A stretch of 32,119 nucleotides of DNA from Spirochaetales bacterium. GTDB taxonomy: Bacteria; Spirochaetota; Spirochaetia; UBA9216. Location: contig QKCC01000201.1 in assembly GCA_003245835.1 (NCBI GenBank), positions 1 through 32,119 of the forward strand, written 5' to 3'. A program made the position numbers and the translations under genes. A model generated the notes under the pieces. That model was given only the letters and a program-made list of their open reading frames with translations. It was not told the origin of the DNA and did not search any database. Below, piece after piece: positions 23,785-31,604 of this stretch (the first letter of the stretch is position 1; every line of letters starts with the position of its first letter).

Positions 23785-25182
23785 ATGAAAAACCGTTTTA
23801 AAATAGTCTTTATTTCAGGAAAGTTAGGCGACGTTGACGGAGTGTCTCTCGAGGTTGAAAAATGGATTGAGATTCTGACGGACGAAGGTCACGAAATTTA
23901 TGCCATAGCCGGTAAATTCAGCAACAATCTCAAATCCGTCCCTGAAAAGAACCGGCTGCTCATTGATGATATCAGCTTCGATTCACCGCACCAGCATGAA
24001 TACGAGCAGATGGTATTTCCGTTCCTGAATAAATTTCAGGTCTACATTTCAGAAGAAAAGCTCAAGGCTGCCGCCGAAGATATGAACCATAAAAGCAGCT
24101 ATATTGCAGACAGCATCTTCGACTTTATCCAGAGAAATTCAATCGATGTCATTGTAGCCCAGAATACCAATGCAATGCCGATGACACTGCTGGGCGGCCT
24201 GGCCGTGTACAAGCTCTGCAGCGAAAAAAGAATCGCGACTATCTTCCATCATCATGATTTCTGGTGGGAACGCAGCCGTTTTGTGAATTCGGCCATCGAG
24301 GGCATTCTGTCAAAGACTATGCCTCCGCAGATTCCAGGCATCGAGCATGTAGTGCTCTCAAGCTATGCATCGCATATTCTGCGGTCAATCAAACGGGTGC
24401 ACCCTCGGATCATTCCTAACTGTGAAGACTTTGACAACCCTGTCGCCATCGATGATTATAATTCCGATTTCAGAAAGGAATTGGGGTTCCGGGAGGATGA
24501 CATACTTGTCATTCAGCCTACACGGATAGTTCAAAGGAAGAGGATAGAGGATTCAGTCAGATTTGTCGGCAAACTGGGAATGCGCTACCCCGATATCATA
24601 CGACGTCTGCATCTTATTATTTCACTGTACCAGGGAGACGAACCGGATTTAAACTACATTGCGCAGATAAAGGCGCTTGCGGACGACTATGAAGTTCCGC
24701 TTCACTTCATCTCTGACAGGGTAGCATCCGCCCGTGAAATAACCACCGACGGCACAAAGATGTATACCAACCGCGATGTTCTTGCCAACGCTGATTTTGT
24801 GACATACCTGCCAATCTGGGAAGGTTTCGGAAACGCGCTTCTTGAGGCAATTGCAGCAAAGGTTCCGGTGGTTACATCAACCTATCTTGTTTATAAAACT
24901 GATATCAGAATACATGATTTCAATATGATCGAGGTGCCCGACGCCTACAATGAAAACAATGCATTGATCATTCCGGATGAAGGGCTCGATCAGATTTACG
25001 ATGTTCTGACAAAACCCGAGCTGCGCAGAAAAATGGTTGAACATAACTTTAGGGTCGCCAAGCAGCATTTCAGTTACGACATTCTTAAAGACTGCCTTAT
25101 AAAGCTGTTCGACGACTACTCCTACGAGATACTTGCGAGCCGGAAGAAGATTCAGAAAAGCAGGGAAGAATTCTCCGTCTGA
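23785..25182 (+). CDS. GT4-family glycosyltransferase
   Basis: A 465-residue GT-B-fold glycosyltransferase of family 4. The N-terminal domain starts KIVFISGKLGDVDGVSLEVEK, the usual glycine-rich acceptor loop. HHHDFWWERSRF lies mid-N-domain. The C-terminal domain has VIQPTRIVQRKRIEDS and the EX7E nucleotide-sugar motif in WEGFGNALLEAIAAKVPVV. ATG follows the TAG of the receptor gene without a gap, so co-translation is probable. From memory the HDFWWERSRF type occurs in enzymes making glucosyl- or mannosyl-glycerate compatible solutes or glycolipids in anaerobes, but this is not certain enough to name the product. It ends 4 bases from the convergent DUF4125 gene. Confidence 0.88.
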   Translation: MKNRFKIVFISGKLGDVDGVSLEVEKWIEILTDEGHEIYAIAGKFSNNLKSVPEKNRLLIDDISFDSPHQHEYEQMVFPFLNKFQVYISEEKLKAAAEDMNHKSSYIADSIFDFIQRNSIDVIVAQNTNAMPMTLLGGLAVYKLCSEKRIATIFHHHDFWWERSRFVNSAIEGILSKTMPPQIPGIEHVVLSSYASHILRSIKRVHPRIIPNCEDFDNPVAIDDYNSDFRKELGFREDDILVIQPTRIVQRKRIEDSVRFVGKLGMRYPDIIRRLHLIISLYQGDEPDLNYIAQIKALADDYEVPLHFISDRVASAREITTDGTKMYTNRDVLANADFVTYLPIWEGFGNALLEAIAAKVPVVTSTYLVYKTDIRIHDFNMIEVPDAYNENNALIIPDEGLDQIYDVLTKPELRRKMVEHNFRVAKQHFSYDILKDCLIKLFDDYSYEILASRKKIQKSREEFSV

Positions 25183-25186
25183 TTAT

Positions 25187-25741
25187 TCAAGCATCTGCTC
25201 TGAATCGTTCAAGCGGGCCGTAACCCTGTTTATCAACGAGAACCTCGTATATCCGTTCCGACATATTTATACCGGAATTTTTATAATTCATAACATCGCG
25301 ATACAGCAGTTCGAGTGTGCGCTTGGAATAACTTTCAAGTTCTGCCGCGAGGTAGGTTTTAAACGAAACGGAAAGAGGAGAATTCTCATTCGATACAACC
25401 CCTCTCGCGTTTTTCATCAGGACCGGATAATCTTCAAACATCTTCTGCTGCCACTCAATCTGAATTGCCGATATCTTCCCAATAAGCGGGCTGTCATTTT
25501 CGGCAGGGATCAGGTCATCCATACGCGCGTACTTATATGTCATCAGGTTTCGTCCGCAGGCTTCCGCCGTCTGCAGATCGTCGTAATATGACTGCAGCGT
25601 ATCCTCCGCCCATGCTGAAAACTGGGCGCTTCTGTGCAGCCTGAACATATCCGCGTCCCTGCGGCAAGGCGGGTCTCCAACGGCATTGACCGACATAAAC
25701 ATTCTGTGCTCGATATCAAGAACTTTGTTTATAGTGCTCAT
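25187..25741 (-). CDS. DUF4125-family protein
   Basis: A 184-residue cytoplasmic protein of the DUF4125 family: VLDIEHRMFMSVNAVGDPPCRRDADMFRLHRSAQFSAW is the conserved N-terminal block. No catalytic motif is recognised and the function is unknown. GAGGAG precedes the ATG. It lies 20 bases downstream of a small exported-protein gene in the same direction. In some genomes this family appears beside radical-SAM or regulatory genes; that is not the case here. Confidence 0.75.
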   Translation of the reverse strand: MSTINKVLDIEHRMFMSVNAVGDPPCRRDADMFRLHRSAQFSAWAEDTLQSYYDDLQTAEACGRNLMTYKYARMDDLIPAENDSPLIGKISAIQIEWQQKMFEDYPVLMKNARGVVSNENSPLSVSFKTYLAAELESYSKRTLELLYRDVMNYKNSGINMSERIYEVLVDKQGYGPLERFRADA

Positions 25742-25761
25742 ATATCAGACTCCTCACATTT

Positions 25762-26223
25762 TTATTTTACTTCAAGTATTGCCGGGAACGAGAAAAGACT
25801 CGCATCCCGGTTGATCAGCAGGAAATAATTCTGCCTGCTTATGTAGATTTCAAAAAAATTACAGATATAATCCGCATCAGTTTCGAACGACAGAAAAACA
25901 GTCCATCCCCGGGTATCGGTATACGACAGCACAACCCTGTCCGACCGGGTGCTCAGGCGTTTAACCCCGACAAGCCTGCAGTCCGAATCGATCCATCGCC
26001 CTGAAAGGAAGATCTCGCTCGTTGTATAGTAGACATCTATATAATCGCCGGAAAAAATGTATTTTCCGTAGCTGGCAGGAATCACATTTACACCAAGAAA
26101 CTCTATGCCTTCAACCGGAACCGGACCCTTGGAAAGTATTGCCGGATCACCTTCATCGCTGTATACGGAAGTGCAGAGAAAGACCATCAGTATTACAAAA
26201 AAACACTTCTTCATTTGTTTCAC
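25762..26223 (-). CDS. Small exported protein of unknown function
   Basis: About 153 residues with an N-terminal signal peptide (KKCFFVILMVFLCTSVYSDEG) and a beta-rich remainder (SGDYIDVYYTTSEIFLSGRWI; DRVVLSYTDTRGWTVFLSFETDADY). No lipobox is evident, since cleavage most naturally falls after VYS. I start at GTG 26223, 4 bases after AGGA; the ATG at 26214 (MKKCFF) is equally possible. No family is recognised. It is probably periplasmic or surface-exposed and is cotranscribed with the DUF4125 gene. Confidence 0.65.
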   Translation of the reverse strand: MKQMKKCFFVILMVFLCTSVYSDEGDPAILSKGPVPVEGIEFLGVNVIPASYGKYIFSGDYIDVYYTTSEIFLSGRWIDSDCRLVGVKRLSTRSDRVVLSYTDTRGWTVFLSFETDADYICNFFEIYISRQNYFLLINRDASLFSFPAILEVK

Positions 26224-26275
26224 CGGTTCCTGCATTTTAACATACGGAACTGCCGGTAATCCAGACCAAAGGCGG

Positions 26276-26866
26276 TCAGGAAAGGTACTCTTTGATTCCG
26301 CTCAGAAGCATCTGGATTGCCATAGTCGTAAGAATCATCCCCATCAGCCGCTCAATGGCTTTCAGCGCGTGACTTCCAAGCACTTTTCGCAGAAAATCCG
26401 AGAGCGTCAGCACAGCTGCACAGACAACACTTGCAATAAAGATTGCCAGAAGCAGCATCGGCCACTGCCCCGGATACTGGCTTGAAGATAGTATTATGAA
26501 AGCCATCGCAGACGGTCCCGCCTGCATAGGAACCGCAAGAGGAACAAAAAATGGATCTTCATATACTTCCGCTGAATCTGACGAAGAAACACCCCTACCC
26601 GGAAAAATCATCCGTATTGCGATCAGAAAAAGGATTATTCCCCCAGAAATGCCGAGCGCCGGCTGGGAGATATGCAGCCCCTGCAGAATAAATCTTCCAA
26701 AAAAAAGAAAGAAAACAAGAACAAGAAACGCGAAGACACTTTCACGCAGAATAATGCGGCGGCGCTTTTCCGATTCAAAATTTTTCAGTATGGATAAAAA
26801 TACCGGAATATTACCGAACGGGTCCATTATGAGAATAAGTGTAATAACGGCAGAATACAGGGTCAT
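26276..26866 (-). CDS. MarC-family (UPF0056) integral membrane protein
   Basis: A 196-residue protein with six predicted membrane helices. The family start LYSAVITLILIMDPFGNIPVFLSIL, with its conserved DPFGN, is intact, as are GISGGIILFLIAIRMIF and PLAVPMQAGPSAMAFIIL. The function of MarC proteins is unresolved; the name does not mean drug efflux. It is divergent from the DUF456 gene and about 50 bases upstream of the small exported-protein gene, possibly in one transcription unit with it. Confidence 0.92.
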   Translation of the reverse strand: MTLYSAVITLILIMDPFGNIPVFLSILKNFESEKRRRIILRESVFAFLVLVFFLFFGRFILQGLHISQPALGISGGIILFLIAIRMIFPGRGVSSSDSAEVYEDPFFVPLAVPMQAGPSAMAFIILSSSQYPGQWPMLLLAIFIASVVCAAVLTLSDFLRKVLGSHALKAIERLMGMILTTMAIQMLLSGIKEYLS

Positions 26867-26922
26867 AATACCTGTGTAACATGTTAATTTTGTTATTTCA
26901 AGAACACAATACCGTTTTGTAT

Positions 26923-26934
26923 TATAATAAAAGC
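26923..26934 (+). promoter_or_regulatory. -10 box immediately before the DUF456 start
   Basis: TATAAT at 26923-26928 ends 6 bases before the ATG at 26935. A start site 7 bases after the box would coincide with the ATG. No Shine-Dalgarno sequence is present and the -35 region is weak. Confidence 0.5.
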
Positions 26935-27435
26935 ATGATATCTGAAATTATCTTTACCGCAGCAGGCTTGATATTATTGACAGCCGGTTTTATCGGCTGC
27001 GTCATTCCCGTTCTTCCGGGACCTCCCCTGGCGTTTCTTTCGCTTATATTGTTATCGATACCTGCCGGATTTAGTCTTTTCCGGCCGGCTGTTCTGATAA
27101 TTATCGGGGCGGCTGCAGCCGCATCGCTGATAATGGACAATATACTTCCGGTTGTTTCATCAGGAAAGGCCGGTGCAGGAAAAGCCGGCATTACCGGAAG
27201 CATAATCGGGATGATCGCGGGAATGTTCTTTCCGCCCCTGGGGGTCATTATCGGAGCTTTTACCGGGGCATTTATATTTGAGCTTCTTTTCAACAGGGAA
27301 AATGAACATCCGCTGAAAGCTGCAATAGGAGTACTAACCGGGACCCTTCTCGGTATTCTCCTGAAACTTGCTGTATGCGGAGTCATAACGGTCTTCTTTA
27401 TAAGGGGGATCAAATTAATATTTCAACAAGCCTGA
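26935..27435 (+). CDS. DUF456-family small membrane protein
   Basis: A 166-residue hydrophobic protein with glycine-rich membrane helices: an N-terminal LLTAGFIGCVIPVLPGPPLAFLSLIL block characteristic of DUF456, then GKAGAGKAGITGSIIGMIAGMFFPPLGVIIGAFTGAFIFELLF, resembling a glycine-zipper pair. The function is unknown. I start at ATG 26935, where the membrane domain begins; an upstream in-frame ATG (26881) would add 18 residues overlapping the promoter. The 3' end overlaps the convergent prenyltransferase gene by 26 bases. Confidence 0.85.
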   Translation: MISEIIFTAAGLILLTAGFIGCVIPVLPGPPLAFLSLILLSIPAGFSLFRPAVLIIIGAAAAASLIMDNILPVVSSGKAGAGKAGITGSIIGMIAGMFFPPLGVIIGAFTGAFIFELLFNRENEHPLKAAIGVLTGTLLGILLKLAVCGVITVFFIRGIKLIFQQA

Positions 27436-28336
27436 GCATCCATGGAAAGATCAGTATAATAACGCCTGCTGAAAAGATACTCAGGATCCCCTTCATCGAC
27501 CTGCCTTTGGTAGCTGAAGAATATCCGTGCCTTTCCATCCGGATAAAACGGTAGATAATAAAGCCTGCCGTCAAGGCTGTAACAGGAAAAAAGCCCTTCG
27601 GCACAATTTTAATCTTATACTGCATAATCATCTGCAGGACTATGGCAGCCGCATATTCGGTCCAGAGAAGTACACGTCCGCCTTTTAATCCAAGCAGAAT
27701 TGTAAGAGTTCTGCGGCCGGAAGCCCGGTCATTCTCAAGATCACAATTATTGTTTACAATAAGTATGCCTGCGATCATCAAACTGATTGGAATCGAAATC
27801 AGCAAAAACTCTACTGAATACAAACCGGTCAGAACATATACGGTTATTCCGAAAAATACTGCTCCGAGAAAACCTCCGGAAAAAATTTCACCGAAAGGAG
27901 TGTGTGAGATCGGCCTGGGGCCCGCACTGTATAAAAAACCTACAAGCATGCTCACCGCTCCTGCAGCAACAACCGCCCAGCCGGACAGGCAGGCAATCAC
28001 AATACCGAGAACTATAGCTGTCAGGAAAAGTATGACCGAGGTGAAAAATGCCATGGACGGCGAGACGCCGTTATGAACAAGGACCTTGTCTTTTTCATAA
28101 TTCGTTCTTTTTTGATCAGAACCTTTTATAAAATCAAAATAGGTATTAAATCCCGTTGTACCCATGTCAACCGCAAGTGATGCGACAAGCATGATAACCC
28201 AGACAGCCACAGGAAACATCAGCCCCTGCTCCGTCAAAGAGCAGGCTGCTGTAAGGGTAGCCAGCATGAATGTCGACATGCTCACTATTTTTGTCCTCAT
28301 CTCGACAATATTGAAGAAGACTCTTAACGGGTTCAA
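27410..28336 (-). CDS. MenA/UbiA-type prenyltransferase (1,4-dihydroxy-2-naphthoate type)
   Basis: A 308-residue polytopic UbiA-superfamily prenyltransferase. The first aspartate-rich motif is NTYFDFIKGSD, and the second is NNNCDLENDRASGRRTLTILLG, which is the MenA-type sequence (NN..D...D...G.RTL). It joins a polyprenyl chain to 1,4-dihydroxy-2-naphthoate to form demethylmenaquinone in the membrane. The start is TTG 28336 with GGA upstream; ATG 28300 is an alternative. It lies 15 bases after the polyprenyl diphosphate synthase that would supply its donor, and downstream of an NDH-2, the same combination as DmkA, DmkB and Ndh2 of the Listeria extracellular electron transfer locus. Confidence 0.88.
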   Translation of the reverse strand: MNPLRVFFNIVEMRTKIVSMSTFMLATLTAACSLTEQGLMFPVAVWVIMLVASLAVDMGTTGFNTYFDFIKGSDQKRTNYEKDKVLVHNGVSPSMAFFTSVILFLTAIVLGIVIACLSGWAVVAAGAVSMLVGFLYSAGPRPISHTPFGEIFSGGFLGAVFFGITVYVLTGLYSVEFLLISIPISLMIAGILIVNNNCDLENDRASGRRTLTILLGLKGGRVLLWTEYAAAIVLQMIMQYKIKIVPKGFFPVTALTAGFIIYRFIRMERHGYSSATKGRSMKGILSIFSAGVIILIFPWMLRLVEILI

Positions 28337-28351
28337 AGATTTTCCGATTGT

Positions 28352-29314
28352 TCAGGTATCCCTGTGCCGCAGTTTATTAATCAGTTCAATGAAAATTTCT
28401 TTATCAGCAAACTCGAGCTTTGAAAGGCCGTCAATACAGGCCTGCCTGTACTCTTCGCCAATCACAGCAGCTCTTTCATCATAACCGCCCTTCAGGACCC
28501 TCTTTCGAATTTGTGTTTTTAAAAGATAACGGCCTTTTGATCTGCACATTTTTATTATCTTACTGTCGCCGTCTTCAATGGCAAGTATCAGCGGCAGTGT
28601 AGGAATACCGTCCTTCAGATCATTACCTACGGGTTTTCCGAGTTTTTGAACTGAACCGCGGTAATCAAGGACATCGTCCTCAATCTGAAAAGCTATTCCG
28701 AAATTACGCCCGACCTCGTAGAAAGCATCAGCCTCTTCCGGCTCTGCCCCGCCAAGAACTGCTCCTACCCGGCAGCTTAACGCAAAAAGTTCCGCGGTCT
28801 TTCCGTGAATTCTCCTGAAATAGGTTTCGCGATCGATAAAATAATTTCCCTGTTCGCTGTCCTGCTCAATTTCGCTCATGCAGATTTCAGCGATACCTTT
28901 GTTGACTGCACCAACCAGACCTTCGCTGTTTGCAGAGGAAGCCAGCTCGAGAGCTTTTGAAAAAAGGAAATCACCTGCGAGAACTGCTGTTTTTATTCCG
29001 GCCCTCACATGGAGTGCCGGATTATTTCTTCTTGAAGAAGAAGCATCAATTACATCATCATGAATAAGTGTCGCGGTATGCAGAAGCTCTACCGCGGCTG
29101 CCACCTTGCTGACATTTTTATCGGTATCCTGCCCGATGCCTGCCGACATCATCACGAATGCCGGCCTTAGCATTTTCCCGGGCGTCTTCAGAATACCGAG
29201 GTTCTCATTTATAAGACCCGGTGCTTCTTCAACAACAGAGAGGATATGCCCCTGAACTTCGGACAGCTTCTTCTGATAAGAAGGGAACGAAGTCCAGAGC
29301 GAATGAAGGTTCAA
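28352..29314 (-). CDS. All-trans polyprenyl diphosphate synthase
   Basis: A 320-residue trans-isoprenyl diphosphate synthase. The first aspartate motif is IHDDVID with Asp86, Asp87 and Asp90, followed by RRNNPA. The second motif is FQIEDDVLDYRG, with KPVGNDLKDGIPTLPLI after it. Residues before the first motif are small or medium (HTATLI), as in enzymes making medium to long chains. The start is TTG 29314, 6 bases after the NDH-2 stop. It makes the side-chain donor for the neighbouring MenA-type enzyme; the chain length cannot be fixed from sequence alone. It is equivalent in position to DmkB of FLEET loci. Confidence 0.92.
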   Translation of the reverse strand: MNLHSLWTSFPSYQKKLSEVQGHILSVVEEAPGLINENLGILKTPGKMLRPAFVMMSAGIGQDTDKNVSKVAAAVELLHTATLIHDDVIDASSSRRNNPALHVRAGIKTAVLAGDFLFSKALELASSANSEGLVGAVNKGIAEICMSEIEQDSEQGNYFIDRETYFRRIHGKTAELFALSCRVGAVLGGAEPEEADAFYEVGRNFGIAFQIEDDVLDYRGSVQKLGKPVGNDLKDGIPTLPLILAIEDGDSKIIKMCRSKGRYLLKTQIRKRVLKGGYDERAAVIGEEYRQACIDGLSKLEFADKEIFIELINKLRHRDT

Positions 29315-29320
29315 TTCAAA

Positions 29321-31519
29321 CTACCCCTTGTTTTTGAACTTCGATTTACCCTTTTTAAACCTGGGCTCATCAAAGTAAAGGTAGGTGTTCTTTGCAAGAG
29401 CAGTTTTGTTCCACCAGCGTTTCAGCCAGGGCTGTGCCCAATAATCCAGACCGAGCGTTCTGCCGGCTCCGCCAAGAAGGAGGAAGGCTGCAAAAATGAA
29501 CCATACCTGGGACCAGCTGAACAAACCTGAAAAGATGAACACAAAACACATTATTATCGAGACTCCGGCAGCCGGGAAGGTGAAAAGACCGCCAAGAAGA
29601 GCAAGGCCTATCAGACATTCCACTGTAACAACCATCGACTGGAAAACAACATAATCAATATGAGCGGCGATTCCGTCCATGAACACTTCACGGAACCAGG
29701 TCACAAAGCCGCTGGCCCATGGGATAACTGTCTTGTCAAGGTCCCAGATTGGTCCCCACTGGTGTGCACCGCCTGCGGCAGCATCAACAGCACCGGATAC
29801 AGCCCCGCTTGCGGCAGTTACCGCATCGGTCACAGTATTGGCTACAGCCGCAGCTGCATTGCCAACTGCGTCGGCCGCAACACCGCTTGCTGCAGTTACG
29901 GTATCAACAGCAGCCGCAGCATCTATACCGCTTGAGGCGCTCACAGCGTCCGCGGCTGCATGAACAACAGTTTCAACCGCGGTTTCGGCTGCATCACTTG
30001 CTGCTGTGACAGCATCTGCAGCTGCATGAACTGCTGTCTCAACTGCGGTTTCGGCTGCATCGCTAGCTGCGGAGACCGTATCTGACGCCGCAGCGGCTGC
30101 ATTGCCGTAACCGGGCATTCCGCGCTGAAGTACACCCGAAGAGAACATCCATGAAGAACTCGACCCCTTCGGCCTGTTCAGCCAGCCCTCTCCGATCTTG
30201 TTGATTCCTTCAAAAAGCCACATAAGACCAAGCCACATCCGAAGAGGAACGGCCCACAGCCCCTGAATCTTACCGGCAATAAGTCCGCCGAGCATAGAAC
30301 GCTTATTTTTAATCTGAAAAATTTCATGCTTGAGATATTTGAACCAGGCATTTACACCAGCTACAGAATGAAGGTAATAACAGTTTACAAGGTGCTTTAT
30401 TGCCATAGCGGGAATACCGCTCATCGAGATACCGGCTGTATGTGAAACCGCGTAGCGTCCGCCTATTGAAACCATGAACCCGTGAAAGTTGGATTTGAAG
30501 TGTTCTTCCTCTCCCTTTCCGGTAATATCGTGAATAATATTATGCGCAGCTACAGCAGCTGTCTGTTCGGCAGCTTCTACAATCTGGGGCACGGGAAGAT
30601 CATTCTCGACAGCCCAGTGCAGGTCGCCTGCAACGAAGATGTTTTTATATTCCGGGGTCCTCATCGCTTCGTCAACACGAAGCCTTTCAACATGTCCGAC
30701 AGTAAGGCCCCAATCTCCGCCCTGTTTGCTTCCGCATACTCCGCATGACCAGATCAGTGTTCCGCATTCAATAACTGTTCCGTTTTTCAGGGTAAAAGAA
30801 CCTTCTTTTACTTCGGTAATCAGGGAATGAAGCATAAATTTCACGCCCTTCTTTTCCATGTAACGCTGGGCTTTTGCCCTCGGTCCGTCCGGAAACATTG
30901 TCAGGATCTTTCCCATACCTTCGACGTTTAAAAGAGTGTACTCATCCTTGCTGATTCCGTGTTCTTCGCAGAGCAGCGGCAGCCATTCAATCAGCTCGCC
31001 GACCATTTCAATTCCGGTGAACCCGGAACCGGCAACGGTGAATGTGAGAAGCTTTCTGCGTGTCTCTTCATTATGCTCTTTTGCAGCCTGGCGGAATTTT
31101 TCCTGTATATGGTATCTTATCCGAAGGGCATCATCAAAACTCCAGAGCGGAAGACCGTACTTCCTTACACCCGGAATATTAAAGTCTGTAGCCTCTGCAC
31201 CGACTGCAACAATCAGGTAATCAAAGGGATAGGTTGCAGTCTCGGACCGCAATTCCTGTTTTTTGGGATCCAGTCCGATAATCTTGTCCTGAACAAAATT
31301 GACTGTTCTGTTTGCGAAAATCCGGTTGTAGCTGATCTTCACCGAGTCTTCACTCACGCGGTTTCCTGCGACTTCATGAAGTTCTGTCATCAGCGTATGA
31401 TAGGAATTCTTATCGATCAGGGTCACTGATACATCTTTATCTTTCTTAAAAGCCTTATGCAGAATTTTGCCTGCGTGCACACCTGCATATCCGCCGCCTA
31501 TTATAACGACTCGTTTCAT
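29321..31519 (-). CDS. Type II NADH dehydrogenase fused to DoxX-like membrane domain
   Basis: A 732-residue fusion. Residues 1-400 are a type II NADH:quinone oxidoreductase: FAD loop VIIGGGYAGVHAGKIL, NAD loop TVAGSGFTGIEMVGEL, IWSCGV and NIFVAGDLHW near the flavin. From about 430 a DoxX-like domain follows (PLRMWLGLMWLFEGINKI), but between its first helix and the remaining helices (about 625-700) lies an alanine-rich segment of roughly 110 residues (about 473-585) with an internal 22-residue repeat. Ordinary NDH-2 enzymes are about 400-450 residues and peripheral; the membrane fusion resembles Ndh2 of the Listeria extracellular electron transfer system. AGGAG precedes the ATG. It is followed within 6 bases by the quinone side-chain genes and preceded by an FMN-binding protein gene. 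Confidence 0.9.
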   Translation of the reverse strand: MKRVVIIGGGYAGVHAGKILHKAFKKDKDVSVTLIDKNSYHTLMTELHEVAGNRVSEDSVKISYNRIFANRTVNFVQDKIIGLDPKKQELRSETATYPFDYLIVAVGAEATDFNIPGVRKYGLPLWSFDDALRIRYHIQEKFRQAAKEHNEETRRKLLTFTVAGSGFTGIEMVGELIEWLPLLCEEHGISKDEYTLLNVEGMGKILTMFPDGPRAKAQRYMEKKGVKFMLHSLITEVKEGSFTLKNGTVIECGTLIWSCGVCGSKQGGDWGLTVGHVERLRVDEAMRTPEYKNIFVAGDLHWAVENDLPVPQIVEAAEQTAAVAAHNIIHDITGKGEEEHFKSNFHGFMVSIGGRYAVSHTAGISMSGIPAMAIKHLVNCYYLHSVAGVNAWFKYLKHEIFQIKNKRSMLGGLIAGKIQGLWAVPLRMWLGLMWLFEGINKIGEGWLNRPKGSSSSWMFSSGVLQRGMPGYGNAAAAASDTVSAASDAAETAVETAVHAAADAVTAASDAAETAVETVVHAAADAVSASSGIDAAAAVDTVTAASGVAADAVGNAAAAVANTVTDAVTAASGAVSGAVDAAAGGAHQWGPIWDLDKTVIPWASGFVTWFREVFMDGIAAHIDYVVFQSMVVTVECLIGLALLGGLFTFPAAGVSIIMCFVFIFSGLFSWSQVWFIFAAFLLLGGAGRTLGLDYWAQPWLKRWWNKTALAKNTYLYFDEPRFKKGKSKFKNKG
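29760..30105 (-). repeat. Alanine-rich coding repeat in the NDH-2 fusion
   Basis: It encodes heptad- and 11-residue-like Ala/Val/Asp/Thr repeats. Two successive 22-residue units (AASDAAETAVETAVHAAADAVT and its near copy ending ADAVS) differ at two positions; degenerate units follow. Base composition is skewed towards GC codons for Ala, and the reading frame is open on the opposite strand as a by-product. Confidence 0.85.
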
Positions 31520-31539
31520 ATTTACTCCTGAATAAGAAA

Positions 31540-31577
31540 TGAAAAGAGGCGATCTCCAAATTCAAGAGAAGGCCTCT
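31540..31577 (-). terminator. Hairpin between FMN-binding gene and NDH-2
   Basis: Minus strand AGAGGC (31577-31572) and GCCTCT (31550-31545) with inner TTCTC/GGAGA pairing, followed by TTTTCATTTCTT. It is a moderate intrinsic terminator or attenuator that could lower expression of the NDH-2 group relative to the FMN-binding protein. Confidence 0.6.
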
Positions 31578-31604
31578 ATTTGTGAGTATTAAGTTAAACC
31601 GAAA

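Noticed and set aside
29660..30009. Several plus-strand open frames opposite the NDH-2 alanine repeat
   Set aside because: GC-rich alanine codons leave few stops on the other strand; the products are Ala/Gln/Arg-rich low-complexity sequence with no start signals.
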